Below are positions 25,127 to 33,366 of a DNA stretch of 64,000 nucleotides, piece by piece. How positions within the stretch are numbered: position 1 is the stretch's first letter; each line of letters starts with the position of its first letter. The stretch is from Pseudolysobacter sp964466115 (GTDB lineage: Bacteria > Pseudomonadota > Gammaproteobacteria > Xanthomonadales > Rhodanobacteraceae): NCBI GenBank assembly GCA_964466115.1, contig CAYXMH010000001.1, forward strand, positions 186,001 through 250,000. Direction: 5' to 3'. The position numbers were made by a program, and so were the translations under genes. Under the pieces are notes generated by a model, which ran no database searches, was not told the origin of the DNA, and saw only the letters and a program-made list of their open reading frames with translations.

Positions 25127-25447
25127 ATGATTTCCCTTCTTGGGCTGGTTAACGGATTACTCGCTTTAGGAACTCTTGTTTGGCCACTGGCCGTGTTTTC
25201 CACTATTTTCTTTTTTGATGCGCCGGGCTCATCGAGCAACTGGATTACCGTTGCGCTCGCCATATCAATTGCAACTTATCCAATTCCGGCCGTGTTAGGC
25301 AACGTCTTATTTTGGGCGAATCGAAAGACATCCAAGCCCGCTGCGCTGCTCCTATATACCGCCCTCAGTGCATTGGGTTACATCGCGATAGCCGCCTTTG
25401 TCGTACTGCTGGATTTGGTTTGTGCGGGAAAATTTGCATGCAATTGA
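25127..25447 (+). CDS. Small integral membrane protein
   Basis: A 106-residue protein with three predicted transmembrane helices (residues about 3-27, 38-60 and 72-97) and almost no soluble part. No family is recognised. It is a small plus-strand gene between DUF1801 and GNAT genes in the accessory region. Confidence 0.65.
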   Translation: MISLLGLVNGLLALGTLVWPLAVFSTIFFFDAPGSSSNWITVALAISIATYPIPAVLGNVLFWANRKTSKPAALLLYTALSALGYIAIAAFVVLLDLVCAGKFACN

Positions 25448-25483
25448 AACACCGGACGATCCATTCAAGCGGAGTTTAAGGTT

Positions 25484-25996
25484 GTGACAAAGCTGCTTCA
25501 TCCGTCCAAAGACAAGCGCGAGCAGTTCTTGCGGTTGGCGCAGGACTGGCAGGATAACGGAAACGATCGCTATCGCCTGGCGTTGGAAGACTTCGACGCG
25601 TACCTGGCGAAACTGCATCAATTCCAGGACGCCAGTCAGATACCCGTCGGCTGGGTTCCGGGAGTTGAATTTTGGCTTGAAGATGATGTTGGTGAAATCG
25701 TGGCTTGCATGCGTCTGCGGTTTTGGCTGACTCCGGCGCTTGAGGCCGACGGTGGCCATATCGGCTACGACGTGCGTCCGTCATCACGACGTCGCGGGTT
25801 TGGAACTGCAGCACTGGCGCTGGTATTGCCCGAAGCGCGGCGTCGAGGTCTTGAACGGGTGCGAATTACAGTGGATTCCAATAACCTGCCTTCGATCAAG
25901 ATCGTCGAGAGAAATGGCGGAGTTCTTTCGGGCGAAACCCTCTCCGAAAGGACAGGCAAACCGATCAAACAGTACTGGATCGACACATCGCGGTGA
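25484..25996 (+). CDS. GNAT-family N-acetyltransferase
   Basis: A 170-residue acetyltransferase resembling COG3981. The acetyl-CoA-binding motif A is GGHIGYDVRPSSRRRGFGTAAL with the R/Q-x-x-G-x-G/A signature, followed by ARRRGLERVRITVDSNNLPSIKIVERNGG. It starts with GTG. The acceptor is unknown; GNAT genes are frequent integron cargo. Confidence 0.88.
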   Translation: MTKLLHPSKDKREQFLRLAQDWQDNGNDRYRLALEDFDAYLAKLHQFQDASQIPVGWVPGVEFWLEDDVGEIVACMRLRFWLTPALEADGGHIGYDVRPSSRRRGFGTAALALVLPEARRRGLERVRITVDSNNLPSIKIVERNGGVLSGETLSERTGKPIKQYWIDTSR

Positions 25997-26144
25997 CTAC
26001 TACTCAACATGCCGTTGCAGCGGACGATCGATAGTGCGACTTACCCATATTTATTTATATAATTCGAACTATTCTTTGTGGGTAACGTCTGCGTCTTGCT
26101 TTTACTGCTGAATGCGACGATGCTAGCACTAGGCAGTTTGGACC

Positions 26145-26888
26145 ATGTTTACCGATATTCCCCTGTGGTTTTTAGTACTGAGTTTGATTACGTCCGTTGT
26201 TTCAGGCGCAACCGCCTCGGTCATTGGATTCGGTATTGGTAGTCTACTCACACCTGTGCTTGCGATACACCTTGGCACTGATGCGGCAATTGCTGCAGTT
26301 GCATTACCGCATCTGGCTGGTGGTCTCTTGCGAGGCTGGCGTCTTCGCAACTCCATAGACCGGTCGGTTCTCGTCCGCTTCGGGATCTTAAGCGCAATCG
26401 GTGGGCTCATCGGAGCTTTTCTATTCGCCCGTCTCGCACCACTGTTGCTCTCGCGAATATTGGGGGCGCTGCTGCTTCTAACAGCAACGGCTGGCATCGC
26501 CGGTTGGTCCAAGCACTGGAAGCCAGACGGTGTACTTGTCTGGTTACTTGGGGCACTATCCGGGTTCTTCGGCGGAATCACTGGTACTCAGGGTGGATTA
26601 CGCGCAGCTGCCTTATCTGCCTTCGGTCTTACACCAACCGTTTTCGTCGCGACGTCAACGGTAATAGGTATATTCATCGATGTGGCTCGAACGCCGGTCT
26701 ACCTGTACAGCACTGGTCCGAGTTTTATCGCGACCTGGAACTTGATCATCTTGGCTGTCGCAGGCGTAATGATCGGTACACTTATCGGCGAACGCATACT
26801 GTTCGGTCTGCCTCCCGCACGCTTTCGGATCACGGTATCGGCAGCGGTTGGCCTGCTTGGACTATGGTTCTTATTGCGTCCCGCCTAA
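26145..26888 (+). CDS. TauE/SafE-family membrane transporter
   Basis: A 247-residue inner-membrane protein with about eight predicted helices. Two related halves begin SLITSVVSGATASVIGFGIGSLLTPVL and GALSGFFGGITGTQGGLRAAAL, the repeat pattern of TauE/SafE anion exporters (sulfite, sulfonates). The substrate cannot be read from sequence. Confidence 0.88.
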   Translation: MFTDIPLWFLVLSLITSVVSGATASVIGFGIGSLLTPVLAIHLGTDAAIAAVALPHLAGGLLRGWRLRNSIDRSVLVRFGILSAIGGLIGAFLFARLAPLLLSRILGALLLLTATAGIAGWSKHWKPDGVLVWLLGALSGFFGGITGTQGGLRAAALSAFGLTPTVFVATSTVIGIFIDVARTPVYLYSTGPSFIATWNLIILAVAGVMIGTLIGERILFGLPPARFRITVSAAVGLLGLWFLLRPA

Positions 26889-26997
26889 TATTGGCGGCAA
26901 TGTATGCTCGCAACAACAAGATAAAGATAGAATGAGCGACCTTGGTCGTTAGAAACACTTCGCAAACTGCTGAAATGAACCCCTCAGATAGGAACTT

Positions 26998-27492
26998 ATG
27001 ATTGACCAAATTTTTCGGATATCCGTAGTGTTGGCGATGCTCTGGAACGCAACTTCCACGATTGCGGCGGAGACAGAGAGTTCACAGCCATGCCCTGCAA
27101 AGTATGGCGATATTATCGTATTTGATCAATGTAATCCTGTTAGGCTTCCGGGTGTTGAGGTCAAGTTTGTTGGTATCTCGCAGCCCAACAAAGCGACACC
27201 GGTATCGTGTTGGAACTACGAAGCGTCCGTTAGCGGCTCTGAAAAGACCCTCTTCCAGCACTGTCATACCGGTGCCTTAGGTGGACAAACTCATTTCAAT
27301 ATAGCGGGTAAACCCTTCACCGTGCTATTCGATCTTTCTAAGGGTTGTAAGCGTTTTCCGGCGGGATCGTGGGCTCCCGAGATGCGAGGGCATGCATTCT
27401 ATGCGGGTATCCTTGATGCAAACACTCTTGACGATATTACACTCAAGCAATCGCAATCGGAGCAGGACTGTTTCGCGCGCAAGGGAAACTAG
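26998..27492 (+). CDS. Hypothetical secreted protein
   Basis: A 164-residue protein with a signal peptide (cleavage near TIAAE). The mature domain contains six cysteines (for example SQPCPAKYG, FDQCNP, VSCWNYE, LFQHCHTG, GCKRFP and EQDCF) and beta-strand-rich sequence, so a disulfide-bonded periplasmic protein is likely. No family is recognised. Confidence 0.65.
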   Translation: MIDQIFRISVVLAMLWNATSTIAAETESSQPCPAKYGDIIVFDQCNPVRLPGVEVKFVGISQPNKATPVSCWNYEASVSGSEKTLFQHCHTGALGGQTHFNIAGKPFTVLFDLSKGCKRFPAGSWAPEMRGHAFYAGILDANTLDDITLKQSQSEQDCFARKGN

Positions 27493-27546
27493 TGGCTTAG
27501 CCGAACACCAAAAGCCATAAGTGCTTTTAAGAGTAAGGAGTGAGTG

Positions 27547-27927
27547 ATGCACAGAGGATCTTGTCTTTGCGGAGCCGTGAGTTTCGAAGTCGCCGGTACA
27601 TTACCTGCACCAGACGCTTGCCATTGCTCGCAATGCCGCAAACATTCGGGACATGTCTTTGCGTCCACCGACGTCCCCCGTTCTGCCTTAACGATCCACG
27701 GAGCGGAGCATCTGACTTGGTTTCGATCCTCCGAAAAAGCGCGGCGAGGTTTCTGTTCGACCTGCGGATCCTCGCTGTTCTGGGATCCGATCCATAAAGA
27801 CTGGACCGGCATCGCCATGGGCGCATTTGACACGCCCACAAACACCAAGCTTAGGATTCATATCTATGTGGCCGAAAAAGGCGACTACTACGATATCGCC
27901 GATGGTTTGCCGCAAAATCAGCATTGA
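27547..27927 (+). CDS. GFA/CENP-V family zinc protein
   Basis: A 126-residue GFA-family member with metal ligands in GSCLCGAVSFEV, CHCSQCRKHSGH and GFCSTCGSSLFWDP. AAGGAG upstream fits the ATG chosen. It differs strongly from the GFA protein at 20985-21359, so the two are independent acquisitions rather than a recent duplication. The reaction is unknown. Confidence 0.9.
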   Translation: MHRGSCLCGAVSFEVAGTLPAPDACHCSQCRKHSGHVFASTDVPRSALTIHGAEHLTWFRSSEKARRGFCSTCGSSLFWDPIHKDWTGIAMGAFDTPTNTKLRIHIYVAEKGDYYDIADGLPQNQH

Positions 27928-27989
27928 TTGCTGGTCATCTGATCATCCTGCAGCCCACCATTGAACGCAAACGTAGCGAGGCGTGCTTT

Positions 27990-28340
27990 ATGAAAAGGTT
28001 CTTAGCTATATACACCGGTTCTGCAACGGCGTTGGCAAAGTGGAAAACCCTGGACGAAGCGCAGCGCCGGGAACGGGAAAAAGCCGGCAAGGAAGCATGG
28101 GGGAAATGGGCAATGGCTAACGCGAAGGACATCGTTGATCAAGGATCTCCCGTTGGTAAAACCAAGCGCATCTCTACGCAGGGCATTTCGGATACCAAAA
28201 ACGAGATCGCAGCGTACGTGATCGTGCAAGCGAACTCGCACGAAGACGCCGCAAAAATGTTTGAGCAACATCCGCATTTTACGATATTCCCCGGCGAGTC
28301 CGTCGAGGTTATGGAGTGCCTACCGCTACCGAAAATGTAA
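27990..28340 (+). CDS. YCII-related protein
   Basis: A 116-residue protein resembling the YCII/DGPF family of dimeric alpha-beta barrels: MKRFLAIYTGSATALAKW, a helix rich in Lys/Glu (EAQRREREKAGKEAWGKWAM), then AAYVIVQANSHEDAAKMFEQHPHF and a final strand SVEVMECLPLP. Function unknown for most members. The ATG at 27990 gives the normal N-terminal strand. Confidence 0.8.
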   Translation: MKRFLAIYTGSATALAKWKTLDEAQRREREKAGKEAWGKWAMANAKDIVDQGSPVGKTKRISTQGISDTKNEIAAYVIVQANSHEDAAKMFEQHPHFTIFPGESVEVMECLPLPKM

Positions 28341-28450
28341 TGCGTTGTTCAAAACCTGTTTACTGTTTAGCCGCGATGAGTACAACTCATTCAAATAATT
28401 GCAGCGAATACGGCTCGCCATTAAAAACACTTACCCACCAGGAGAAAAAA

Positions 28451-28738
28451 ATGTCCAGCGTCGGTTATCACGAACCCATAGAAGAGCTTTCTCATGAAAC
28501 GCGCGACATGCATCGCGCGATTGTTTCCCTGATGGAAGAGCTCGAAGCCGTTGATTGGTACAACCAACGCGCCGACGCGTGCAAAGATCCGGAACTCAAG
28601 GCGATTCTTGAGCACAACCGCGACGAGGAAAAAGAACATGCTTCAATGGTGTTGGAGTGGATTCGGCGCAAAGACCCAAGGTTTTCAAAAGAGCTAAAGG
28701 AATACCTTTTCACCGAAAAGCAAATTGCACACAAATAG
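28451..28738 (+). CDS. Encapsulated-ferritin-like protein (EncFtn family) without encapsulin-targeting tail
   Basis: A 95-residue, two-helix ferritin-like protein. The segment HRAIVSLMEELEAVDWYNQR and DEEKEHASMVLEW match EncFtn; Glu30, Glu60 and His63 correspond to the ferroxidase ligands, and Trp36 is also kept. EncFtn forms a ring-shaped decamer and oxidises ferrous iron, normally inside an encapsulin shell to which a C-terminal targeting peptide directs it. Here the protein stops soon after the second helix (YLFTEKQIAHK); no targeting peptide and no encapsulin gene are seen. AGGAG precedes the ATG. It probably works as a free ferroxidase. Confidence 0.87.
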   Translation: MSSVGYHEPIEELSHETRDMHRAIVSLMEELEAVDWYNQRADACKDPELKAILEHNRDEEKEHASMVLEWIRRKDPRFSKELKEYLFTEKQIAHK

Positions 28739-28832
28739 ACATGAGCAATGCCTGCCTCGCTAAGCGAAATGCGCTAGCGAGCCCGACACGATTTGCCTGG
28801 ACTTGCTTTTCAATATTTTCGCTAACGCCGCA

Positions 28833-29282
28833 ATGGATTATCGCATCGCTTTCGATATCACAACCACAGGCTACCCAGGTTGGGAATTCTCCGCCTACGG
28901 CCTTGTCTTTGTCGTGATTGGAATCTCCCTGATCGCATTCAAGAAGAATCTTTTCGCTTTCTGCTTTTTGGGTTTCGCGGTGATTTGGACGATCACGACT
29001 TTTGTCGCGACGTATGGAAACTACTCATCGCTGTCCAGCGCGGCACAAAGCGGCCGCGTTGAGGTCGTCGAAGGCGTTGTAACGGACTTTAAACCGATGC
29101 CTAAAACCGGACATACAACGGAGCGATTCTGCGTGTCGAATAAATGCTTTGCGTATTCTGATTACATTGTCACCGGAGGTTTTAATAACACGAGCTCCCA
29201 TGGCGGTCCAATACGCGAAGGACTTCCGGTTCGGATCTCGCACGTCGATGGCTTAATCATCAAACTGGAGATCGCAAGATAA
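28833..29282 (+). CDS. Hypothetical membrane protein with C-terminal soluble domain
   Basis: A 149-residue protein with two predicted transmembrane helices (about 17-37 and 43-64 from this ATG) and a soluble domain beginning SGRVEVVEGVVTDFKPMP, which looks beta-rich (OB-like). TTG at 28803 is an alternative start. Family not recognised. It follows the EncFtn-like gene by about 95 bp; no functional link is evident. Confidence 0.65.
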   Translation: MDYRIAFDITTTGYPGWEFSAYGLVFVVIGISLIAFKKNLFAFCFLGFAVIWTITTFVATYGNYSSLSSAAQSGRVEVVEGVVTDFKPMPKTGHTTERFCVSNKCFAYSDYIVTGGFNNTSSHGGPIREGLPVRISHVDGLIIKLEIAR

Positions 29283-29392
29283 GACAAGATATTTGGCGCG
29301 ATTTTTGGTAATTTGAAGGCCCAGCAACCCGGCAAACAAGATCGGCCAAGTTCCAGGCTTTCAATGCAGTCTGCAGTTTTAGGGAGGTGTTC

Positions 29393-29845
29393 ATGCGTAA
29401 ATTACTGGTTAGTGGCTTTTTACTGTGCGGTTTGTTTATCGCTGAAGTATCCCGCGCCGAGGTGAAACCCGACACCGCCATCCATTACCGCCAAAGCGTC
29501 TATCGTGTAATATTGTGGAATTTTCTGCCTTTAAGCGAAATGATGAAAGGCAAAATCCCGTTCGATTCCCAAGCGTTTACGCTGCACGCAGAGCGCATCG
29601 CGGCACTGGCGCCACAGCTGTTGGAGGGGTTCCCCAAAGGCTCGAACAGCGGCGCGCAAACCGACGCAAAAGCAGAAATTTGGACGAGTTCTGACGACTT
29701 TCAAGCGAAAATGAAGGCATTGGTCGATGAATCGCGCGCATTGGCGGATTCAGCTAAGAGCAGCGATGAGGGAAAAATCAAAGCGCAGTTTCAAAAGATG
29801 GCGGGAACCTGCAAAGCCTGCCATGAAAAATACCGTGCGGATTAG
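29393..29845 (+). CDS. Cytochrome c' (class II c-type cytochrome)
   Basis: A 150-residue periplasmic cytochrome with signal peptide (cleavage near VSRAE) and a C-terminal haem motif CKACHEKY, the class II arrangement of a four-helix bundle. Cytochromes c' bind NO or act as small electron carriers. AGGGAGG upstream is a strong ribosome binding site. It faces a cytochrome b561 gene on the other strand, a common neighbour and likely redox partner. Confidence 0.93.
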   Translation: MRKLLVSGFLLCGLFIAEVSRAEVKPDTAIHYRQSVYRVILWNFLPLSEMMKGKIPFDSQAFTLHAERIAALAPQLLEGFPKGSNSGAQTDAKAEIWTSSDDFQAKMKALVDESRALADSAKSSDEGKIKAQFQKMAGTCKACHEKYRAD

Positions 29846-29935
29846 CGGGCATTAATCCATTTTCAAACCGGCATCTCACTTCTCGCGCTTTGCGCCAGCA
29901 CGAAAATGACGACTCTTGGCTACCGAGCTAAGTCA

Positions 29936-30622
29936 TCAGCCGTTGCGAATCTCGCTGAGCCCTATCACCAGCACAATAAGGCAAACGCTTAAAATAAAAA
30001 GCCAAAATGCTCGCTTCAAAGTAGCGAAATGCAACAGTGCACCTTGATAACGAGTTGTCCACCCTGTAATCATCGGTGCGATCAAATTCTGACGCATAAC
30101 GATTAAATAAAACAAAACCGCTGTCAGGTGCAGCGCGATTAATCCCATCAATATGTTCCGGTTCAGACGGTGCCAGTGGGTCATCCATTTAACGGCTTGG
30201 TCGCTGAGCAAACCGCTCAAAGGGCCGACTTCGCCAATGTCATCCGCACTGAACAAGCCGGTAATCGATTGAAACAACAAACACAGCAGCATCGCCAAGA
30301 CCGCCAAACCACCGAGTGGATTATGGCCATAAGATCGTGATCCGCTTTTATCAAAAAATGACCGCAGGTAGCCATAAATAACGGCGGGTCGGCGGATAAA
30401 CGAATTAAAGCGCGCCGTATCCGAACCAAAAATGCCCCATAGAACACGGAACACCAACAACGCCAACGTCACGTAACCAAACCAAAAATGCCAGCGCATG
30501 GACAGCCATTCAAACTGGCCAGTCAAAAACTGCAGCGCAACCAGCGCAATCAGCAGGCCATGGAACAAACGCACCGGTAAATCCCAAACAAAGGTTCGCA
30601 CCTTAGTGTCATGCGGGTACAT
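29936..30622 (-). CDS. Cytochrome b561-type di-haem membrane protein
   Basis: A 228-residue membrane protein with four core helices and a fifth near the C-terminus. Conserved features are VWDLPVRLFHGLL at the N-terminus, WHFWFGYVTLALLVFRVLWG, and HRLNRNILMGLIALHLTAVLFY, with histidines placed as haem ligands. It transfers electrons between the quinone pool and cytochromes such as the convergent c' protein. It begins 9 bp after murD2 on the same strand and may be cotranscribed with it. Confidence 0.9.
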   Translation of the reverse strand: MYPHDTKVRTFVWDLPVRLFHGLLIALVALQFLTGQFEWLSMRWHFWFGYVTLALLVFRVLWGIFGSDTARFNSFIRRPAVIYGYLRSFFDKSGSRSYGHNPLGGLAVLAMLLCLLFQSITGLFSADDIGEVGPLSGLLSDQAVKWMTHWHRLNRNILMGLIALHLTAVLFYLIVMRQNLIAPMITGWTTRYQGALLHFATLKRAFWLFILSVCLIVLVIGLSEIRNG

Positions 30623-30631
30623 TCAACCTCC

Positions 30632-32017
30632 TCAAGCAATGCCTAGGCCTTCGATATCGGTTATGGTTTGATCGCCAAAGCCCGCCAAACGCGCAAACGT
30701 GCGGCCGCGTTCAATATAGTCATGAAATGCATCGAAACTGGGCGCACCGGGCGATAGCAGAACGACTCCGCCAGCGGGTGTAATGCTGCGGGCTTGCTCG
30801 ACAGCCGCGCCGAGATCGGATGCCTCGTGCAATAAAAAGCCACTTGCACCGGTAAATGGACGCAACACATTCGCAATCATCGCACCGCTCGCGCCCTGGG
30901 TAATAATGGCATGGGGTACGCGTTCGGCAAAACGCGCGGCAACCACACTCCAATCGAGGCCGCGATCATAACCGCCTAAAATGATCGTCACTGGCCTTTC
31001 GGGAAACGCATCCAAAGCGGCGAGACTGGCGTAGGGCGTTGTTGCAATGCTGTCATTGATAAATTCAATGCCCGCAAGTACGCCCAAACGCTGCAGTCGA
31101 TGCGGCAGCGGCTTAAAACTGCTGAGCGCCGGTGCCAATGCTCGTGCGTCAATGCCCGCCGCCTCCAGCGCGGCCAATGCCGCACAGGCATTATCGGCAT
31201 TGTGCGCGCCTTGCAAGGTCCACCTATTGAGCGAAAATACTGCATCCGACCCACGCTTTAGCCAGCCCTGATCGACATGCCAGCCGTCCGCATCCCCAAA
31301 CAGACTGCGCCCGGGGTGCGCGGCGGTCGCCAACAACAACTCTGGCTGAGCCGCATTCACAACCAAATGCTCCACGTGCGTTGCCAACGCCAATTTGTCG
31401 GAAAAATATTGATCGACGCTGCCATGCCAATCGATATGTTCCGGATAAAGATTGCCGATCACGCCTACCCGCGCCTGCTCTGCCATATCGCTGATTTGGA
31501 AACTAGAAAGCTCAATGACCCAATAATCGACCGCACGCGATGAATTGGGCAATGCCAATAATGGCAATCCAATATTTCCTGCCAACGCCACGCAGTACCC
31601 ATGACTGCGCAACAGATGCGCGGCCATCGCGGCCGTCGTGCTTTTGCCTTTGGTTGCGGTGATGCAAATCGTATACGCCTGCGGATGTTCCGCCAACCAT
31701 AATGCGGTACCTGACGTGAACTGCACACCTTGCGCTTTCGCTTGCGCAATGGGCGCTTGATATGGGCTGATCCCGGGTGATTTTATGATCGTATCGAAGC
31801 GAATCAATGCGGCGGCATCGACCGTATCGACGATGATCTTAAGATGCGGATCCTGTAACGCGCGCGCCGCCTCGGCTTCGCCAGGCGTGCACATCAGTGT
31901 TACCGACATAAGGGCAAAATGTCGGCGAAAAGCAGCCAACGCCGCACGGCCCTCGCTGCCATAGCCCCAAATTGCTACGCGCTTATCGGCGAGGTCAGCG
32001 AAACGCATCCAATACAT
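30632..32017 (-). CDS. murD2: UDP-MurNAc-L-Ala:L-Glu ligase, MurD2-type
   Basis: A 461-residue Mur ligase (458 from the ATG at 32008) with ATP-binding ITATKGKSTTAAMAAHLLR, ELSSFQISDM and the C-terminal domain containing ILGGYDRGLDW and LLSPGAPSFDAFHDYIERG. It resembles MurD, but pairing with MurL next door identifies it as MurD2, which in Xanthomonas adds L-glutamate rather than D-glutamate to UDP-MurNAc-L-Ala in the cytoplasm. It overlaps murL by 23 bp, so translation is coupled. Whether a normal murD exists elsewhere cannot be seen. Confidence 0.88.
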   Translation of the reverse strand: MYWMRFADLADKRVAIWGYGSEGRAALAAFRRHFALMSVTLMCTPGEAEAARALQDPHLKIIVDTVDAAALIRFDTIIKSPGISPYQAPIAQAKAQGVQFTSGTALWLAEHPQAYTICITATKGKSTTAAMAAHLLRSHGYCVALAGNIGLPLLALPNSSRAVDYWVIELSSFQISDMAEQARVGVIGNLYPEHIDWHGSVDQYFSDKLALATHVEHLVVNAAQPELLLATAAHPGRSLFGDADGWHVDQGWLKRGSDAVFSLNRWTLQGAHNADNACAALAALEAAGIDARALAPALSSFKPLPHRLQRLGVLAGIEFINDSIATTPYASLAALDAFPERPVTIILGGYDRGLDWSVVAARFAERVPHAIITQGASGAMIANVLRPFTGASGFLLHEASDLGAAVEQARSITPAGGVVLLSPGAPSFDAFHDYIERGRTFARLAGFGDQTITDIEGLGIA

Positions 32018-33338
32018 CCCTTAAACGTGCGGGAAGCTGATGCTCAGGTGAGGGTGCCAGCAGTGGCGCCAACAGAAGCTGCGTCCGATCCAAGTGCGGC
32101 AAAATCTCATTCGTAAAATGCGCGACAATCGCATCCTCTTGCCATTCGGCACGCTCACTCAGCGAGTAAAGCGCCGCGCGCGATTCGCTGGCATCGCCGA
32201 CACATTCAAAGGGCTTTGATTTTTTATATTCCAAGAGCGCGTCGAAATTCGGGACCAGACTACTGTCGTCCAGCAAGTTACGTCCAAATATCGCCAGCAG
32301 CCGCAATTTCGGCATGAACGGCGCCAAAGCCAAAAACACGAAATGGCATTTCGGGCACTGCCCGCACCAGCGATCGGCCGGTTCGCCGCCCAAAATACGG
32401 AAATTGCGATTGCAACTCGAGAATACCGAATGATACGTTTCCAATCGTGCAAATTGCCGCGCCACCGCCAATTCCGACCACGGTCTTAATAGCGAAAAAT
32501 AATCAAGATCGACCGCGATATGCGCGTGCAAATAATCATGGAATGCGCACTCAAACGCGTAACTCTTGCTCCATTGATGGTTTACCGAATTATTTAAATG
32601 TTTGAGCGTGGCAGAGGATGCGGAATGCTCATTTGAAAATGCAATCGCATCGTAACCATATAGGATGGCCGCTACGGCAAGAATCGCCGAATTGATCGCG
32701 GTTACGGGAATGTGCCCATTCCAAGCCCCGATTCGGTTGTATTCGAATAACAACGGACTTAATGTGCGCCGGATATTCAATGTCGGTAGACCCGTGTGTT
32801 GGGCGCACGCGGCAATTAAGGCGGAATCACCAACCCACGCGACCGTGGCAGGCTCATGCAGCATTTTTAGCATTTCTACGGTAACCAACGAATCCTTACC
32901 GCCGCCAAGCGGAATCAGAGTACGGCGAGGCAACCCAAGCCGCTTTGCCGGGGCAGGAATGGCTTTACCATCCGCAGGGAAGTGAACCCTTTCTTGCAGG
33001 TCCAATTTGTTGTGGTACGCAAACTCCCCCAATCCATGCAGGTAAATATCGTGCAGCAATCCAGCCGTATCCGATTCAAGTTGGTAGCCTTCCACCTGAA
33101 TTTTTTTTTGAACTCCAGCCTTGTAGTAGCTAACACCCGCAATCAAGTGCAACAGTTGCAACGCCGCCTTAAATGCCGGTTGGCGCTCGATCGGCACCGC
33201 CGGTGCATCGGGAAACTCGATGGTTTCTGTTAGTTCCGGATCGTCATCAAACGCATAGCGCAAGTGTGCCTCGCCATTGGCGTAGTCAACGCCGATAAAG
33301 CGGAAGCACTCGCAATGGCGGGGGTCCGTTAAATTCAA
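31995..33338 (-). CDS. murL: UDP-MurNAc-L-Ala-L-Glu epimerase
   Basis: A 447-residue protein of the MurL family. It epimerises the terminal L-Glu of UDP-MurNAc-L-Ala-L-Glu to D-Glu in an ATP- and Mg-dependent way, replacing the MurI-MurD route. A PP-loop-like segment (RTLIPLGGGKDSLVTVEML) is near residue 140, and cysteines in WCGQCPKCHFVFLALAP near residue 320 are characteristic. It lies between lysAC and murD2 on the same strand. Confidence 0.9.
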   Translation of the reverse strand: MNLTDPRHCECFRFIGVDYANGEAHLRYAFDDDPELTETIEFPDAPAVPIERQPAFKAALQLLHLIAGVSYYKAGVQKKIQVEGYQLESDTAGLLHDIYLHGLGEFAYHNKLDLQERVHFPADGKAIPAPAKRLGLPRRTLIPLGGGKDSLVTVEMLKMLHEPATVAWVGDSALIAACAQHTGLPTLNIRRTLSPLLFEYNRIGAWNGHIPVTAINSAILAVAAILYGYDAIAFSNEHSASSATLKHLNNSVNHQWSKSYAFECAFHDYLHAHIAVDLDYFSLLRPWSELAVARQFARLETYHSVFSSCNRNFRILGGEPADRWCGQCPKCHFVFLALAPFMPKLRLLAIFGRNLLDDSSLVPNFDALLEYKKSKPFECVGDASESRAALYSLSERAEWQEDAIVAHFTNEILPHLDRTQLLLAPLLAPSPEHQLPARLRDVLDAFR

Positions 33339-33366
33339 GTTCAGTCACCTCTCCCCGTAAGAACGA

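Noticed and set aside
25060..29300. Further attC sites in the gaps of the accessory region
   Set aside because: Isolated RYYYAAC-like heptamers occur, but none has a matching R' and paired arms; a structure-based search would be needed.
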